Shown: positions 25,770 to 36,291 of the stretch, piece after piece | How positions within the stretch are numbered: position 1 is the first letter of the stretch | Layout: the number at the start of each line of letters is the position of its first letter | Assembly: GCF_029961155.1 (NCBI RefSeq) | Contig: NZ_JASBRH010000002.1 | Coordinates: 248,001 to 312,000, forward strand | DNA length: 64,000 bases | From: Pontibacterium granulatum | Lineage (GTDB): Bacteria > Pseudomonadota > Gammaproteobacteria > Pseudomonadales > Balneatricaceae | Reading direction: 5' to 3' | Program-made: the position numbers and the translations under genes | Notes under the pieces: generated by a model | Database searches by the model: none | Told to the model about the DNA's origin: nothing | What the model saw: the letters and a program-made list of their open reading frames with translations, nothing else

Positions 25770-26831
25770 TTAAGCCGCCCGGCTGGTCGGCATTGCTTTG
25801 TGCGCTTTACTGTACGCATGCACGTAACGCAAGGTTTCCCCTTCCCTTACATTCAGTGCTTTGGCCGTTTCCGGTGTGATCAGCAGCTCACCATCGTCAT
25901 TTATACGCGCATGGGTGAGGCCAGAACGGTAGTTTTCCAGCTGGCCGTTGCTGAGCAGCAGCTGCGGATCGTCGTTGCTGATGTCGTGCGTCAGCTTGCA
26001 GCGGGCCAAGCGGCTGTCACGTACCGTGTGGATCTCGCGGGTGGCCGACTGTACCGATGGACCGCCGTCGAACAGGTCGATGTAACCGGTGAACTGGAAG
26101 CCCTCTTTCTTCAGCATGTTCAGCGCTGGGGCGGAGGAGTCGTGTGGTTTGCCAATCACGTCGCGCGCTGCGGCTGGCAGCAGGTCGGTGTAGATCGGGT
26201 ACTTTGGCATCAGGTCAGAGATAAACTGTGTGCCTTTCAGCGCTGCCGTATTTACCGCATCCTGGAAATCGATACCGAAGAATGTTCGGCCCAGGTGTTC
26301 CCACAGCGGTGAAGTGCCGTTCTGGTCCTGCCAGCCACGCAGCTCGGCGATCACGAGGTCGTTGAAGCATTGCGGGAAGTCGGCCATCAGCAGATAACGG
26401 GCACGCGCCAGGAACTGACCCACACCCGGACGGCGGAAATCCGGCAGTACGAACAGTGAACCCACCTCGGTGGTGCCGGTGTAGTCGTTCACCATGCTGA
26501 GTACTTTGGTCTGACGGGTTATGTCCAGATCGTTGCTGCTGCTTACCAGTGTGGAGAGCTTGTAATGGTAAAACGGCTTGTTGAGACCAACACCGGTGTA
26601 GATCGCACTGGTGCCTACAACGCGGCCGGTTTCGCTGTCTTCCAGCACCATAAAGTAGGTGTTGCTCTGAGTTGGGTTGCAGCCGTTGGAAAAGGCTTTT
26701 TGCGAGGCCTCGATTTTTTCACACCAGGCCGCTTCGTCGGCTGGCATCGAGGTCATGCCGTTACCGACAGCATGAGAGATCGTCATCAGGTCGTCGAGAT
26801 CCTGCAACGCACATGGGCGGATGATCAGCAT
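25770..26831 (-). CDS. Arginine N-succinyltransferase paralog, solitary
   Basis: A 353-residue AstA-family acyltransferase that transfers succinyl from succinyl-CoA to the alpha-amino group of arginine (or ornithine). Family signatures are LIIRPCALQDLDDLM, YFMVLEDSETGRVVGTSAIY, GSLFVLPDFRR, LIAELRGWQD, SPLWEHLGRTFFGIDF and GYIDLFDGGPSV. Two other copies lie in tandem at 33983-36291, so the genome carries at least three. This one is alone, close to Lrp regulators and with a 254-bp palindrome 33 bp upstream of its start. It may have a different amino-acid substrate or regulation; that is inference. Confidence 0.88.
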   Translation of the reverse strand: MLIIRPCALQDLDDLMTISHAVGNGMTSMPADEAAWCEKIEASQKAFSNGCNPTQSNTYFMVLEDSETGRVVGTSAIYTGVGLNKPFYHYKLSTLVSSSNDLDITRQTKVLSMVNDYTGTTEVGSLFVLPDFRRPGVGQFLARARYLLMADFPQCFNDLVIAELRGWQDQNGTSPLWEHLGRTFFGIDFQDAVNTAALKGTQFISDLMPKYPIYTDLLPAAARDVIGKPHDSSAPALNMLKKEGFQFTGYIDLFDGGPSVQSATREIHTVRDSRLARCKLTHDISNDDPQLLLSNGQLENYRSGLTHARINDDGELLITPETAKALNVREGETLRYVHAYSKAHKAMPTSRAA

Positions 26832-26864
26832 AGTGTTTCCCCTTCTTATCGTTATAAAGGAAGG

Positions 26865-27118
26865 TGCGAATAAGTCTTGTTAGTTCTCTGCAAGGCCCTT
26901 AAGCCTGCAGATGCAAGGCGCAGGTCGCAGTTAATGGCCCTAGTCCTTAACAATAACTGCAACACAGCAGATGCAGGCTTAAGGACTCGCCCTTCGGGGC
27001 TTTCGGGAAAATCCACACTCGGTGTCACCGCTTTTTGCAAGGTTTCAACATTCCTGCAAAGCGCTTCCTTGATTTTGAACTTTCCCGAAAACCAGAGTGC
27101 CTACAAGACTTGTTCGCA
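26865..27118. repeat. 254-bp nested palindromic element (element 1)
   Basis: Outer arms TGCGAATAAGTCTTGT and ACAAGACTTGTTCGCA enclose two further hairpins. Hairpin A has perfect 13-bp arms CCTTAAGCCTGCA (26897-26909) and TGCAGGCTTAAGG (26972-26984), with an inner GCAGTTA/TAACTGC pair. Hairpin B has TTTCGGGAAA (27001-27010) and TTTCCCGAAA (27081-27090), with an inner CGCTTTTTGCAAGG / CCTGCAAAGCG pair. CGCCCTTCGGGGC joins A and B. As RNA or single-stranded DNA it would fold into a three-way junction. No coding frame is credible here. Confidence 0.75.
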
Positions 27119-27352
27119 TCTTCCCGGGCATTTTAGTAGTGAACCCGCAAAATGAGCTGTCGATCTTCTTAGTCGAAATCACATTTTCTGCAGGTTTTAA
27201 TGGGTTGCTCAAAATAAAATTCGGTTTTGTTTTGGCGCTCTTATTCTTTGCTAAAATAAAGGGATTGCGCCCTCGGTGACCGTCTTTTCTGGGCTTGTGT
27301 TCTGGTATATAAACGAGGGTCGTTTGGAAGGGCAGGGTAATTCGGGATTTAT

Positions 27353-27829
27353 ATGCAGTTGGATAAGATTAACCGAAAGATTCTTTCGATCCTGCAGCAG
27401 GATGCACGGATCACCAATCAGGATCTGGCGGAGCGGGTCAATCTGTCGCCCAGCTCCTGTCTCAATCGGGTACGCAAGCTCGAACAGCAGGGGCTGATCG
27501 GACCCTATCTAGGCGTGGTGGATCTTGCTACGTTGTGTCGCAGTGTCACGGTTATCGCTACGGTCAGCCTGAAAGACCAGAGCACTGATGCCTTTCGTGC
27601 GTTCCAACAGGCTGCCCAGGATATTCCGGAAGTGGTGGAGTGCTATATCGTCAGCGGCACCTTTGATATCTTCCTGCGTATCGTGGCACCGGATATGAAC
27701 CGCTACAACGAGATCAATGACCGCCTGCTGGATCTGCAGCCGGGCAAGGTGAATATCAGCAGCCATGTGGTGTTAAGCACCGGCAAGCCATTCAGGGGTT
27801 ATCCACTCGACCAGTTGATTGATGGATAG
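27353..27829 (+). CDS. Lrp/AsnC family regulator
   Basis: A 158-residue Lrp-type regulator. Its N-terminal helix-turn-helix is LDKINRKILSILQQDARITNQDLAERVNLSPSSC (read in parts). The C-terminal RAM/ACT-like domain has VVECYIVSGTFDIFLRIVAPDM. It is flanked on both sides by large nested palindromes (26865-27118 and 27829-28093), the second starting in its stop codon. The promoter region 27130-27350 is AT-rich and could hold autoregulatory sites. The effector amino acid is unknown. Confidence 0.9.
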   Translation: MQLDKINRKILSILQQDARITNQDLAERVNLSPSSCLNRVRKLEQQGLIGPYLGVVDLATLCRSVTVIATVSLKDQSTDAFRAFQQAAQDIPEVVECYIVSGTFDIFLRIVAPDMNRYNEINDRLLDLQPGKVNISSHVVLSTGKPFRGYPLDQLIDG

Positions 27830-28093
27830 GGAACCTGTGAACAACTCCGAAACACACTCTGGCATTCATAGCGATTCGAGATCAAGGCAGTGGTTACAGC
27901 CATGCTGGTTGCCTGGCGAAAATCACTAACGCAGAGATCGGATTGCTATGAATGCCCCAAAGGGCGGGCGCTAAAACAGCTTTCTGCTTTGTCAGGAAGC
28001 TTGGAAAGGACCAGTCATTCCACTGCGCTTCCTTTCGCGCATTAAGCTGTTTTATCGACCGCAGAGAAAGTTTCGGACTTATTAACAGGTCCC
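27829..28093. repeat. 265-bp nested palindromic element (element 2)
   Basis: Outer arms are GGGAACCTGTGAACAACTCC (from 27829) and the segment ending ACAGGTCCC at 28093, with TCCGAAAC/GTTTCGGA inside them. Hairpin A has perfect arms GGCATTCATAG (27861-27871) and CTATGAATGCC (27946-27956). Hairpin B has AAAACAGCTT (27973-27982) and AAGCTGTTTT (28044-28053), with a further GGAAGC/GCTTCC pair. CCCCAAAGGGCG links the hairpins; its reverse complement resembles the linker of element 1. Size and plan match element 1 in opposite orientation. Confidence 0.75.
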
Positions 28094-28108
28094 ATAAGGG
28101 AAGAAGTA

Positions 28109-28552
28109 ATGATCGACGCAATTAACCGTAAAATCCTCGCTGCCTTGCAGGAGAACGCCCGTATCTCATTTGCCGAGCTGGGTAAACGTGTACATCTCAC
28201 AGCCCCGGCGGTGGCCGAGCGGGTACGTAAGATGGAAAGTGCTGGCATCATCACCGGTTACGGTGTGAACGTGAATCTGGATAAGGTGGGCTATCCGATT
28301 GTGGCGATGGTGCAGTGTAAGGTGTATCGCACCAAAGAGCGGGAGTTTAAGGAGCTGCTGCTCAGCTACGACGAGGTGATTGAATGCCTGAACACCACCG
28401 GTGAACAGGCATTTCTGGTGAAGTTAGCGGTGGAGTCGATGTCGCAGCTTGATGAAATTCTGGAGGCTTTCATCGATTTCAGCGACACCAACACCATGAT
28501 GATTCTATCGACTCTGGTAGACCGCGAACTACCAGAGACGTTCTTTAAGTAG
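28109..28552 (+). CDS. Lrp/AsnC family regulator (second)
   Basis: A 147-residue Lrp/AsnC protein with an N-terminal helix-turn-helix (AINRKILAALQENARIS, LTAPAVAERVRKME) and a C-terminal ligand domain (VIECLNTTGEQAFLVKLAVESM). A good AAGGGAAG precedes the ATG. It is only distantly similar to the neighbouring Lrp gene at 27353, so this is not a recent duplication. It converges with a DMT-family exporter on the other strand, and the two are separated by 14 bp. Confidence 0.9.
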   Translation: MIDAINRKILAALQENARISFAELGKRVHLTAPAVAERVRKMESAGIITGYGVNVNLDKVGYPIVAMVQCKVYRTKEREFKELLLSYDEVIECLNTTGEQAFLVKLAVESMSQLDEILEAFIDFSDTNTMMILSTLVDRELPETFFK

Positions 28553-28566
28553 TTTTTGAAACAGTA

Positions 28567-29445
28567 TTACGCTGTGGCCGTCTGGCGTTTGCGGATTGGC
28601 CACTGACTTACCAGCATACCCGCCAGCATCAGGCTGCACCCCAGCAGCTCCTTGCTACCGAAGTGCTCTCCCAGCAGCATCCAGCCACCCAGTACCGCAA
28701 AGACAGCCTCGGTAGAGAGAATCAGCGCCGCCACATCCGGCTTCACTTTCTTCTGGCCGATCACCTGCAGTGTGCATGCAATACCACTGGATGCAACACC
28801 GGCGTACAACAGAGGCAGCCATGCCGCCTGGAAGTCAGGCAAGGTTGGGGTTTCCAGCATCAGCGCTGCCAGAGTCGCCCACACAGCCGCCACCAGGAAC
28901 TGACAGATCGACAGACTGATCGCATCTACTTTCTGCGACAGGTAACCGATGATGATCACGTGGGCGGTCCAGAACAGCGCGCCGATCAGCTGCAGCATGT
29001 CGCCGTAACCGATGGTCAGATCCGGTCCAATCGACAGACTGTATAAACCCAGTACCGCCAGGATCACACCGCTCCAGGTCTGCATGTTGGTGCTCTGGCC
29101 TAACAATATACCTGCCACCGGCACCATCACGATGTACATACCAGTAATGAAACCTGCGTTGCCAGCGGTGGTGTGAAGCAGACCAATCTGCTGGAAGGTA
29201 AAACCACCAAACATAATGGTACCCGCGGCCAGACCGCCAATCAGTAACGTCTTGCCTTGAGGCATACGGTGTTTAGTAAACAGCAGCCACAGCGGCACCA
29301 GCGACAGCGCACCCAACAGGAAGCGGGCTGCGTTAAAACTGTGCGGTGGCAGGTGGTCCATACCTGCACTCTGGGCAACAAAGGCGAATCCCCAGATGGC
29401 AGCAACGCTGATCAACAGCAGATGGGATACAGAAATAAAACGCAT
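28567..29445 (-). CDS. EamA/DMT-family transporter
   Basis: A 292-residue inner-membrane protein with about ten hydrophobic helices arranged as two EamA repeats (IWGFAFVAQSAGMDHLPP in the first, LSTEAVFAVLGGWMLLGEHF in the second). Drug/metabolite exporters of this type often efflux amino acids or metabolites, but the substrate is unknown. GGAGC precedes the ATG. Its neighbour is a LysE-type exporter on the same strand, and two Lrp regulators lie beyond its end. Confidence 0.88.
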   Translation of the reverse strand: MRFISVSHLLLISVAAIWGFAFVAQSAGMDHLPPHSFNAARFLLGALSLVPLWLLFTKHRMPQGKTLLIGGLAAGTIMFGGFTFQQIGLLHTTAGNAGFITGMYIVMVPVAGILLGQSTNMQTWSGVILAVLGLYSLSIGPDLTIGYGDMLQLIGALFWTAHVIIIGYLSQKVDAISLSICQFLVAAVWATLAALMLETPTLPDFQAAWLPLLYAGVASSGIACTLQVIGQKKVKPDVAALILSTEAVFAVLGGWMLLGEHFGSKELLGCSLMLAGMLVSQWPIRKRQTATA

Positions 29446-29572
29446 CAGAATAGCTCCACAGCAACGTATATCGAGGTGGCAATTTTAAGGCGGAAAAGCT
29501 CGGATGAGACAGTACGAAGCTAACGAAGATAAGGTCTGATGCTGAACTTATTTAGGTTTTTGGTGCTCTAGG

Positions 29573-29587
29573 CTTTCGAATCGAAAG
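29573..29587. promoter_or_regulatory. CTTTCGA-a-TCGAAAG palindrome
   Basis: A perfect 7-bp inverted repeat with a single central base, about 130 bp upstream of the DMT transporter start. It could be an operator. Nothing else stands out in the 29446-29707 gap apart from a short CCGC/GCGG hairpin near 29660. Confidence 0.3.
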
Positions 29588-29707
29588 TGGGTAGCTGAAA
29601 GCGAGAGTACCTGGGTGAAATCAGGGACAAATTGGTAAATGGAAATAGAGGAAGGAAACCGCGCGAATGGCGGTTAAGAGGGTAGTAAAGAACAGGCGGA
29701 GGGCAGT

Positions 29708-30340
29708 CTACTGACTGCCCGCCAACTTCACACCAAATCCGATCAGCAGGAAACCGGTAATGCTGTCCATGGTTTTGGATACCTTAGGCGTCTGCAGCCA
29801 CTGGCGTGCACGTCCCACCATCAGCACCAACGCGCCCTGCCACACCATACCGATGGTAAAGTGCACCGCCGCCATCATCATGGACTGAGCCACGGCTGAG
29901 TGAGCCGGATCGATAAACTGCGGCAGAAATGCCATGTAAAAGATGATCGGTTTTGGATTCAGTACATTGGAGAGCAAACCTTCACGCAATGAGGTCAGCG
30001 CAGGAACGGAACACTGTGTTGTAGGGTGTTCCACCTGCAATGCACCGCTCTTGAACGCTGAGCGCAGGCTCTGAACACCCAGCCAGATCAGGTAACAGGC
30101 ACCGGCTAGTTTTAGTGCAGTAAAGAGGTGGGCTGATCCAAGTAGAATCACCGATAGGCCTGCCGCGGAGATGCTGGCGTGCACAAACAGGCCCATACAG
30201 ATGCCGAGACTGGTGAGCAGACCGTCGCGGTTACCACCACGCGCGGCATTGCGCATCACCAAAAGCGTATCCACGCCGGGTGTCAGGGTCAGGGCGGTAA
30301 TTGCTACCAGAAAGGGCAGCCAGAGGAAGCTCTCGAACAT
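29708..30340 (-). CDS. LysE/RhtB family amino-acid exporter
   Basis: A 210-residue membrane protein with six hydrophobic helices. It has the LysE signature near the N-terminus (ITALTLTPGVDTLLVMRNAARGG) and NPKPIIFYMAFLPQFID in the middle. The start was set at 30340 (MFESFLWLPFL), preceded by AGGTT. The longer upstream frame is polar, without family similarity, and is rejected. The exported substrate is probably an amino acid such as lysine, threonine or homoserine. Confidence 0.9.
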   Translation of the reverse strand: MFESFLWLPFLVAITALTLTPGVDTLLVMRNAARGGNRDGLLTSLGICMGLFVHASISAAGLSVILLGSAHLFTALKLAGACYLIWLGVQSLRSAFKSGALQVEHPTTQCSVPALTSLREGLLSNVLNPKPIIFYMAFLPQFIDPAHSAVAQSMMMAAVHFTIGMVWQGALVLMVGRARQWLQTPKVSKTMDSITGFLLIGFGVKLAGSQ

Positions 30341-30540
30341 CGGTGAACCTAAAGCCAGGAAGATGAAGGCGATCAGTGTAAGTGATATTGTCAGGCCAGG
30401 GCAATCTCGAAGCGCCCCCGCTTGAGTGCAGCGCTTAGTTTTCCAGCAGGGCATCCACTACGCTTAAAAATATGTGTTCGCATGTCAGATACCGGAACCA
30501 GATGTCGGGTGCGGGTAGGGTGGATGCGAGAGGGATAACG

Positions 30541-30918
30541 ATGCTCGATTGTATCCTGGAATTCTCCGACAATATTGCCGAAGACTTTGACAACCGGGAG
30601 CTGTTTAATTCGCTGCACCTGTTGTTAGGTGGGAGTGGTCTCTTTCCCGAAGAGCGGATCCAAAGTCGGGCCCACCGGTACCGCCGCTATTATGTTGCCG
30701 ATGGCAGCCGCGAGAGCGGGTTTATCCAACTGACCGTCACCACCCCGCGTCCCCTGGATTCCCGGTACAGGAATCGGTTGGGGGATCAGCTATTGGCATT
30801 GTTGCAGCAAGAGTTTTGTTACTCCCTGCAGCAGTTGAACTGCACACTCACCGTTAAGATCACGCATATTGAATCCACGGATTACTGTAAATCCGTTAAT
30901 CGGTCCGATGTGCGTTAG
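30541..30918 (+). CDS. CHMI-like tautomerase-fold protein without Pro1
   Basis: A 125-residue protein similar to 5-carboxymethyl-2-hydroxymuconate isomerase: LEFSDNIAEDFDNRELF, IQSRAHRYRRYYVADG, FIQLTVTTPRPL. That enzyme uses the amino-terminal proline as catalytic base. Here the protein begins Met-Leu-Asp-Cys, so the proline is missing if the ATG at 30541 is right. GAGGG sits just upstream and supports that start. Either it has lost tautomerase activity or it does something else. No homoprotocatechuate genes are nearby. Confidence 0.75.
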   Translation: MLDCILEFSDNIAEDFDNRELFNSLHLLLGGSGLFPEERIQSRAHRYRRYYVADGSRESGFIQLTVTTPRPLDSRYRNRLGDQLLALLQQEFCYSLQQLNCTLTVKITHIESTDYCKSVNRSDVR

Positions 30919-30998
30919 CGCTTATTAATCATCGATGCCTGCAGGAACCAACTTTGAAGGGATTCACGCAGGTCATGTGAATCTTCAAAATTTACCTT

Positions 30999-31044
30999 TG
31001 TAGGGCAGCGTTTACGCTGCCGGTAAGCTAAAGCTTACCCTACA
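30999..31044. repeat. GTAGGGCAG-type palindromic repeat, short form
   Basis: TGTAGGG at the left end and CCCTACA at the right end enclose GGCAGCGttTACGCTGCC and TAAGCTaaAGCTTA. It shares ends and the CTGCCGGTA segment with 19922-19989. The rest of 30919-31164 has only a CCATG/CGTGG mini-hairpin and the astB terminator. Confidence 0.65.
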
Positions 31045-31100
31045 GGTCGTTCCCATGCTTCGCGTGGTAATGAGGAGGTAGAGGGTCATTGTGAGATGGA

Positions 31101-31134
31101 GAAAAAAGGCCCGCCAGAGCATGGAGACGGGCCT
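31101..31134 (-). terminator. Terminator of the ast operon
   Basis: Read on the - strand: AGGCCCG, a 14-nt loop, CGGGCCT and a run of six T. It lies about 30 bp beyond the astB stop. Confidence 0.85.
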
Positions 31135-31164
31135 AAAGTGAGGATCAATCGTTGACGCGTTGCC

Positions 31165-32499
31165 TTAACGCTGGAACGGGTATACGGAGCCCAGGCTGAG
31201 TATCTGGGTCAGTTCATCCAATGCGGTACGGGATTCGATCAGCAGCTGTGGATCGGCCAGATCGGATTCCGCCAGGCGGTCGCGGTAATGCTTATCGACC
31301 CAACTGTTCAGGGTGGCGAACAGCTGATCGTTCATACGGGTGGATTGGTTGAAGGCGTTCAGTTCCTGCTCGTTCAGCACAACACGCAGGCGCAGGCACG
31401 CTGGGCCACCGCCGTTGCTCATGCTCTGTTTCAGGTCGAACACTTTCAGTTCGTCGATGGCGCTGTCGCCGTCGCGCAGTTCGCTCAGGTAGTCCCACAC
31501 CGCCGGGTTGTTCTGACACTCTTCCGGGATCACCAGCAGGGTGCGGCCGTCAGCCATGCTCAGCAGCTGGCTGTTAAACAAGTAGCTGGTCACCGCATCC
31601 TGCACGGATACACGGTTACTTGGCACCTCAATCACGTTGAAGTTACCGCCCAGTGCATTGTTCAGCTGCTGCTTCACCTCTGCCTGATTCAGGAACGCCT
31701 GTTCGTGGCAGAACATCAGGTTGCGGTTCCCCACAGCGATGACGTCGTTGTGGAATACGCCCTGATCGATCACGTCCGGGTTCTGCTGCGCGTACACCAC
31801 TTTGCTTGCACTCAGGCCGTGTTTGCGAGCGATCGCTTCGGATGCCTCGTAGGTGTGGCGGGCCGGGTAGCGCTGCGGCTGTGGTTTATCGCCGTTGAAG
31901 GCGTAACGCCCGAAGACAAAGAACTCGACACCGGCATCACCGTATTCGTGGCAGAAACGGGTGTGGTTGGCCGCGCCTTCGTCACCAAAGTGTTCCACGG
32001 TTGGCAGCACACTGTGGTGTTCGAAGTGCTGCTCATCGTTGAAGGTGGCACGCAGGATGCGGCCGGTCACTTCGTGCTCGATGGAGCGGTGGAACTTGTT
32101 GGTCAGGTTGGCCGGGGTAAAGTGCACCTTGCCGTTGGCCGTATCCGCACTTGGCGATACGGTGGCGGCGTTGGCAGTCCACATGCTGGATGCGGAGCAG
32201 CAGGCGGCCAGAATACGTGGCGCCTGTTTTGCTGCGGCTGCCAGCACGTCGGCATCACTGCCACCAAAACCCAGCTGGCGCAGGGTGTTGATATCCGGCC
32301 GTTCCTGCGGTGCCAGCACACCCTGGACCAGGCCCAGGTCGTTCAGGGCCTTCATCTTGGTCAGGCCCTGTTTGGCCGCCTGCTTCGGATTGGAGACCTC
32401 AGCCTGGTGCTTTTCGGAGGCGACGTTACCGAACGACAGACCCGCGTAGTTGTGGGTCGGGCCGACCAGGCCGTCAAAGTTTGCTTCAAATGCTTTCAT
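31165..32499 (-). CDS. astB: N-succinylarginine dihydrolase
   Basis: A 444-residue member of the amidinotransferase fold that hydrolyses N2-succinylarginine to succinylornithine, CO2 and two NH3. Recognisable parts are [18 protein letters not shown] at the N-terminus, [10 protein letters not shown] (catalytic His/Asp region) and [13 protein letters not shown] near the C-terminus, with the nucleophilic Cys. It is the last gene of the ast operon, 12 bp after astD, and ends at a strong terminator. AstB is the second step of the arginine succinyltransferase pathway. Confidence 0.95.
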   Translation of the reverse strand: MKAFEANFDGLVGPTHNYAGLSFGNVASEKHQAEVSNPKQAAKQGLTKMKALNDLGLVQGVLAPQERPDINTLRQLGFGGSDADVLAAAAKQAPRILAACCSASSMWTANAATVSPSADTANGKVHFTPANLTNKFHRSIEHEVTGRILRATFNDEQHFEHHSVLPTVEHFGDEGAANHTRFCHEYGDAGVEFFVFGRYAFNGDKPQPQRYPARHTYEASEAIARKHGLSASKVVYAQQNPDVIDQGVFHNDVIAVGNRNLMFCHEQAFLNQAEVKQQLNNALGGNFNVIEVPSNRVSVQDAVTSYLFNSQLLSMADGRTLLVIPEECQNNPAVWDYLSELRDGDSAIDELKVFDLKQSMSNGGGPACLRLRVVLNEQELNAFNQSTRMNDQLFATLNSWVDKHYRDRLAESDLADPQLLIESRTALDELTQILSLGSVYPFQR

Positions 32500-32511
32500 T
32501 ATCGCTCCTGC

Positions 32512-35011
<2,500 letters not shown>

Positions 35012-35060
35012 GGTCTGTGGACTCCGTATTTAAGCTGAGCGCAGCCGTAGCCACTCCTTT

Positions 35061-35202
35061 AGAGGGTGTCGCAAATCTACTGCGTTTGCTGATACGGCGT
35101 TAAAAATCTGCTCAAAATGCTCATTTACGCTCAGTAAACTGCGCGTTTTCACAGATTTTTGCCTTGTCTCAGCTGTACTCGCTACGTTTTGCAACACCCT
35201 CT
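35061..35202. repeat. 142-bp nested palindromic element between the two astA genes
   Basis: Outer arms AGAGGGTGT (35061-35069) and ACACCCTCT (35194-35202), extended inward by TCGCAAA / TTTTGCA. An inner pair AAAAATCTG (about 35102-35110) and CAGATTTTT (about 35152-35160) encloses a TTTAC/GTAAA hairpin within GCTCATTTACGCTCAGTAAA. It lies inside the ast operon between its first and second acyltransferase genes, so it would be transcribed. Confidence 0.75.
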
Positions 35203-35259
35203 ATAGAGAGGAGGGCGCTCAGTCGTTTCTAGTTATTGTGGTGTTTCGTTTGTCAGGCG

Positions 35260-36291
35260 TTAGCCAAGCTCTGCTTCTTCAAGCAGCAACAGCCGGATGT
35301 CGCCACCCTCTTCAACCTGCAGCAGGTTGGCCTGTTCCGCGCTGATCACAGGTTGCGCCGGATCGATCCGTGTCATCAGACAGCGGTAGTTTTCCAGGCT
35401 GGTGTTACTGATCAGGGCAGGGCGCAGGGCTGCTTCGTCGCTGCTCTCACCGATACGTGCCACGGTCTGTTGGTTCTGACGAACAGAGCGGACGTTGTCG
35501 GTGCGTGCTTCCAGGGTTGGGCCGGCATCAAAGATGTCCACGTAACCCCGGTAATTGAAACCTTCGTTTTCCAGCAGGGCCATCACCTCTTCCATATCCG
35601 GGCGTGGTTTACCCAGGGCAGCCTGTGCTTCAGGCGTCAGCAGGGGTACGTACACCGGATAGTGCGGCATCAGGTCAGCGATAAAGCCTTTGTTGTTGAT
35701 ACCGGTGAGGTAGTTGGCTTTGGTGAAATCCATGTTGAAGAAGTGGCGACCCAGGCACTCCCAGAACGGGGAGCGATGCTCCTCGTCGGCCACACCCTGC
35801 AGTTCGACGATCAGACGTGGTGCAAAACGCTCAGGGAACTGAGCGATCAGCAGCATGCGGGCACGGGACAGCAGGTGCAGGTTGTTCTGGCTGCGGTGTG
35901 CACTGTCCAGAAACAGGGTGCATAGACGCGCCGCGCCGGTGTAATCCTGACACAGGTGCAGGGCTGGTACACGGTTGTGAATCTGCAATTCACTGGAGGC
36001 GTGTACCACCTCTTCAATGCGGTATGAGTAGAAAGGTGTGCTGATGCCTACCGCTGCGTCGATACCGGAGACGCCGAGGATCTCGCCGCTGTCGGTGTCT
36101 TCCAGTACGAAGTGGTAGCTTTCACTGCCGGGGTGCTCCACCGCCTTGCGCAGCGACTGCTGGGTGCTGTTGATCAGCTCGCCCAGGTGGTCGCGATTTG
36201 CAGGGAGGGTGGTCATGCTGCCGCCGGAGATTACCGCCAGACGTTCGAGGCCCTGGATATCGGTGAAGTTCAGGGGGCGTACTAACAGCAT
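35260..36291 (-). CDS. astA: Arginine N-succinyltransferase subunit (AruF-like)
   Basis: A 343-residue AstA-family acyltransferase: LLVRPLNFTDIQGLERLA, HFVLEDTDSGEILGVSGID, CTLFLDSAHRSQ, SPFWECLGRHFFNMDFTKA and GYVDIFDAGPTLEART. It overlaps the M20 hydrolase gene by 10 bp, so the two are probably translationally coupled. By order it corresponds to AruF, the subunit linked to ornithine as well as arginine succinylation in Pseudomonas. That assignment is by position only. Confidence 0.92.
   Translation of the reverse strand: MLLVRPLNFTDIQGLERLAVISGGSMTTLPANRDHLGELINSTQQSLRKAVEHPGSESYHFVLEDTDSGEILGVSGIDAAVGISTPFYSYRIEEVVHASSELQIHNRVPALHLCQDYTGAARLCTLFLDSAHRSQNNLHLLSRARMLLIAQFPERFAPRLIVELQGVADEEHRSPFWECLGRHFFNMDFTKANYLTGINNKGFIADLMPHYPVYVPLLTPEAQAALGKPRPDMEEVMALLENEGFNYRGYVDIFDAGPTLEARTDNVRSVRQNQQTVARIGESSDEAALRPALISNTSLENYRCLMTRIDPAQPVISAEQANLLQVEEGGDIRLLLLEEAELG

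Noticed and set aside
27829-28093. Element 2 as a simple terminator of lrp
   Set aside because: Far too long, nested, and no T-tract follows the outer stem.
30341-30454. N-terminal extension of the LysE exporter
   Set aside because: The extension is polar, lacks family similarity and reaches into sequence before the AGGTT ribosome site at 30340.
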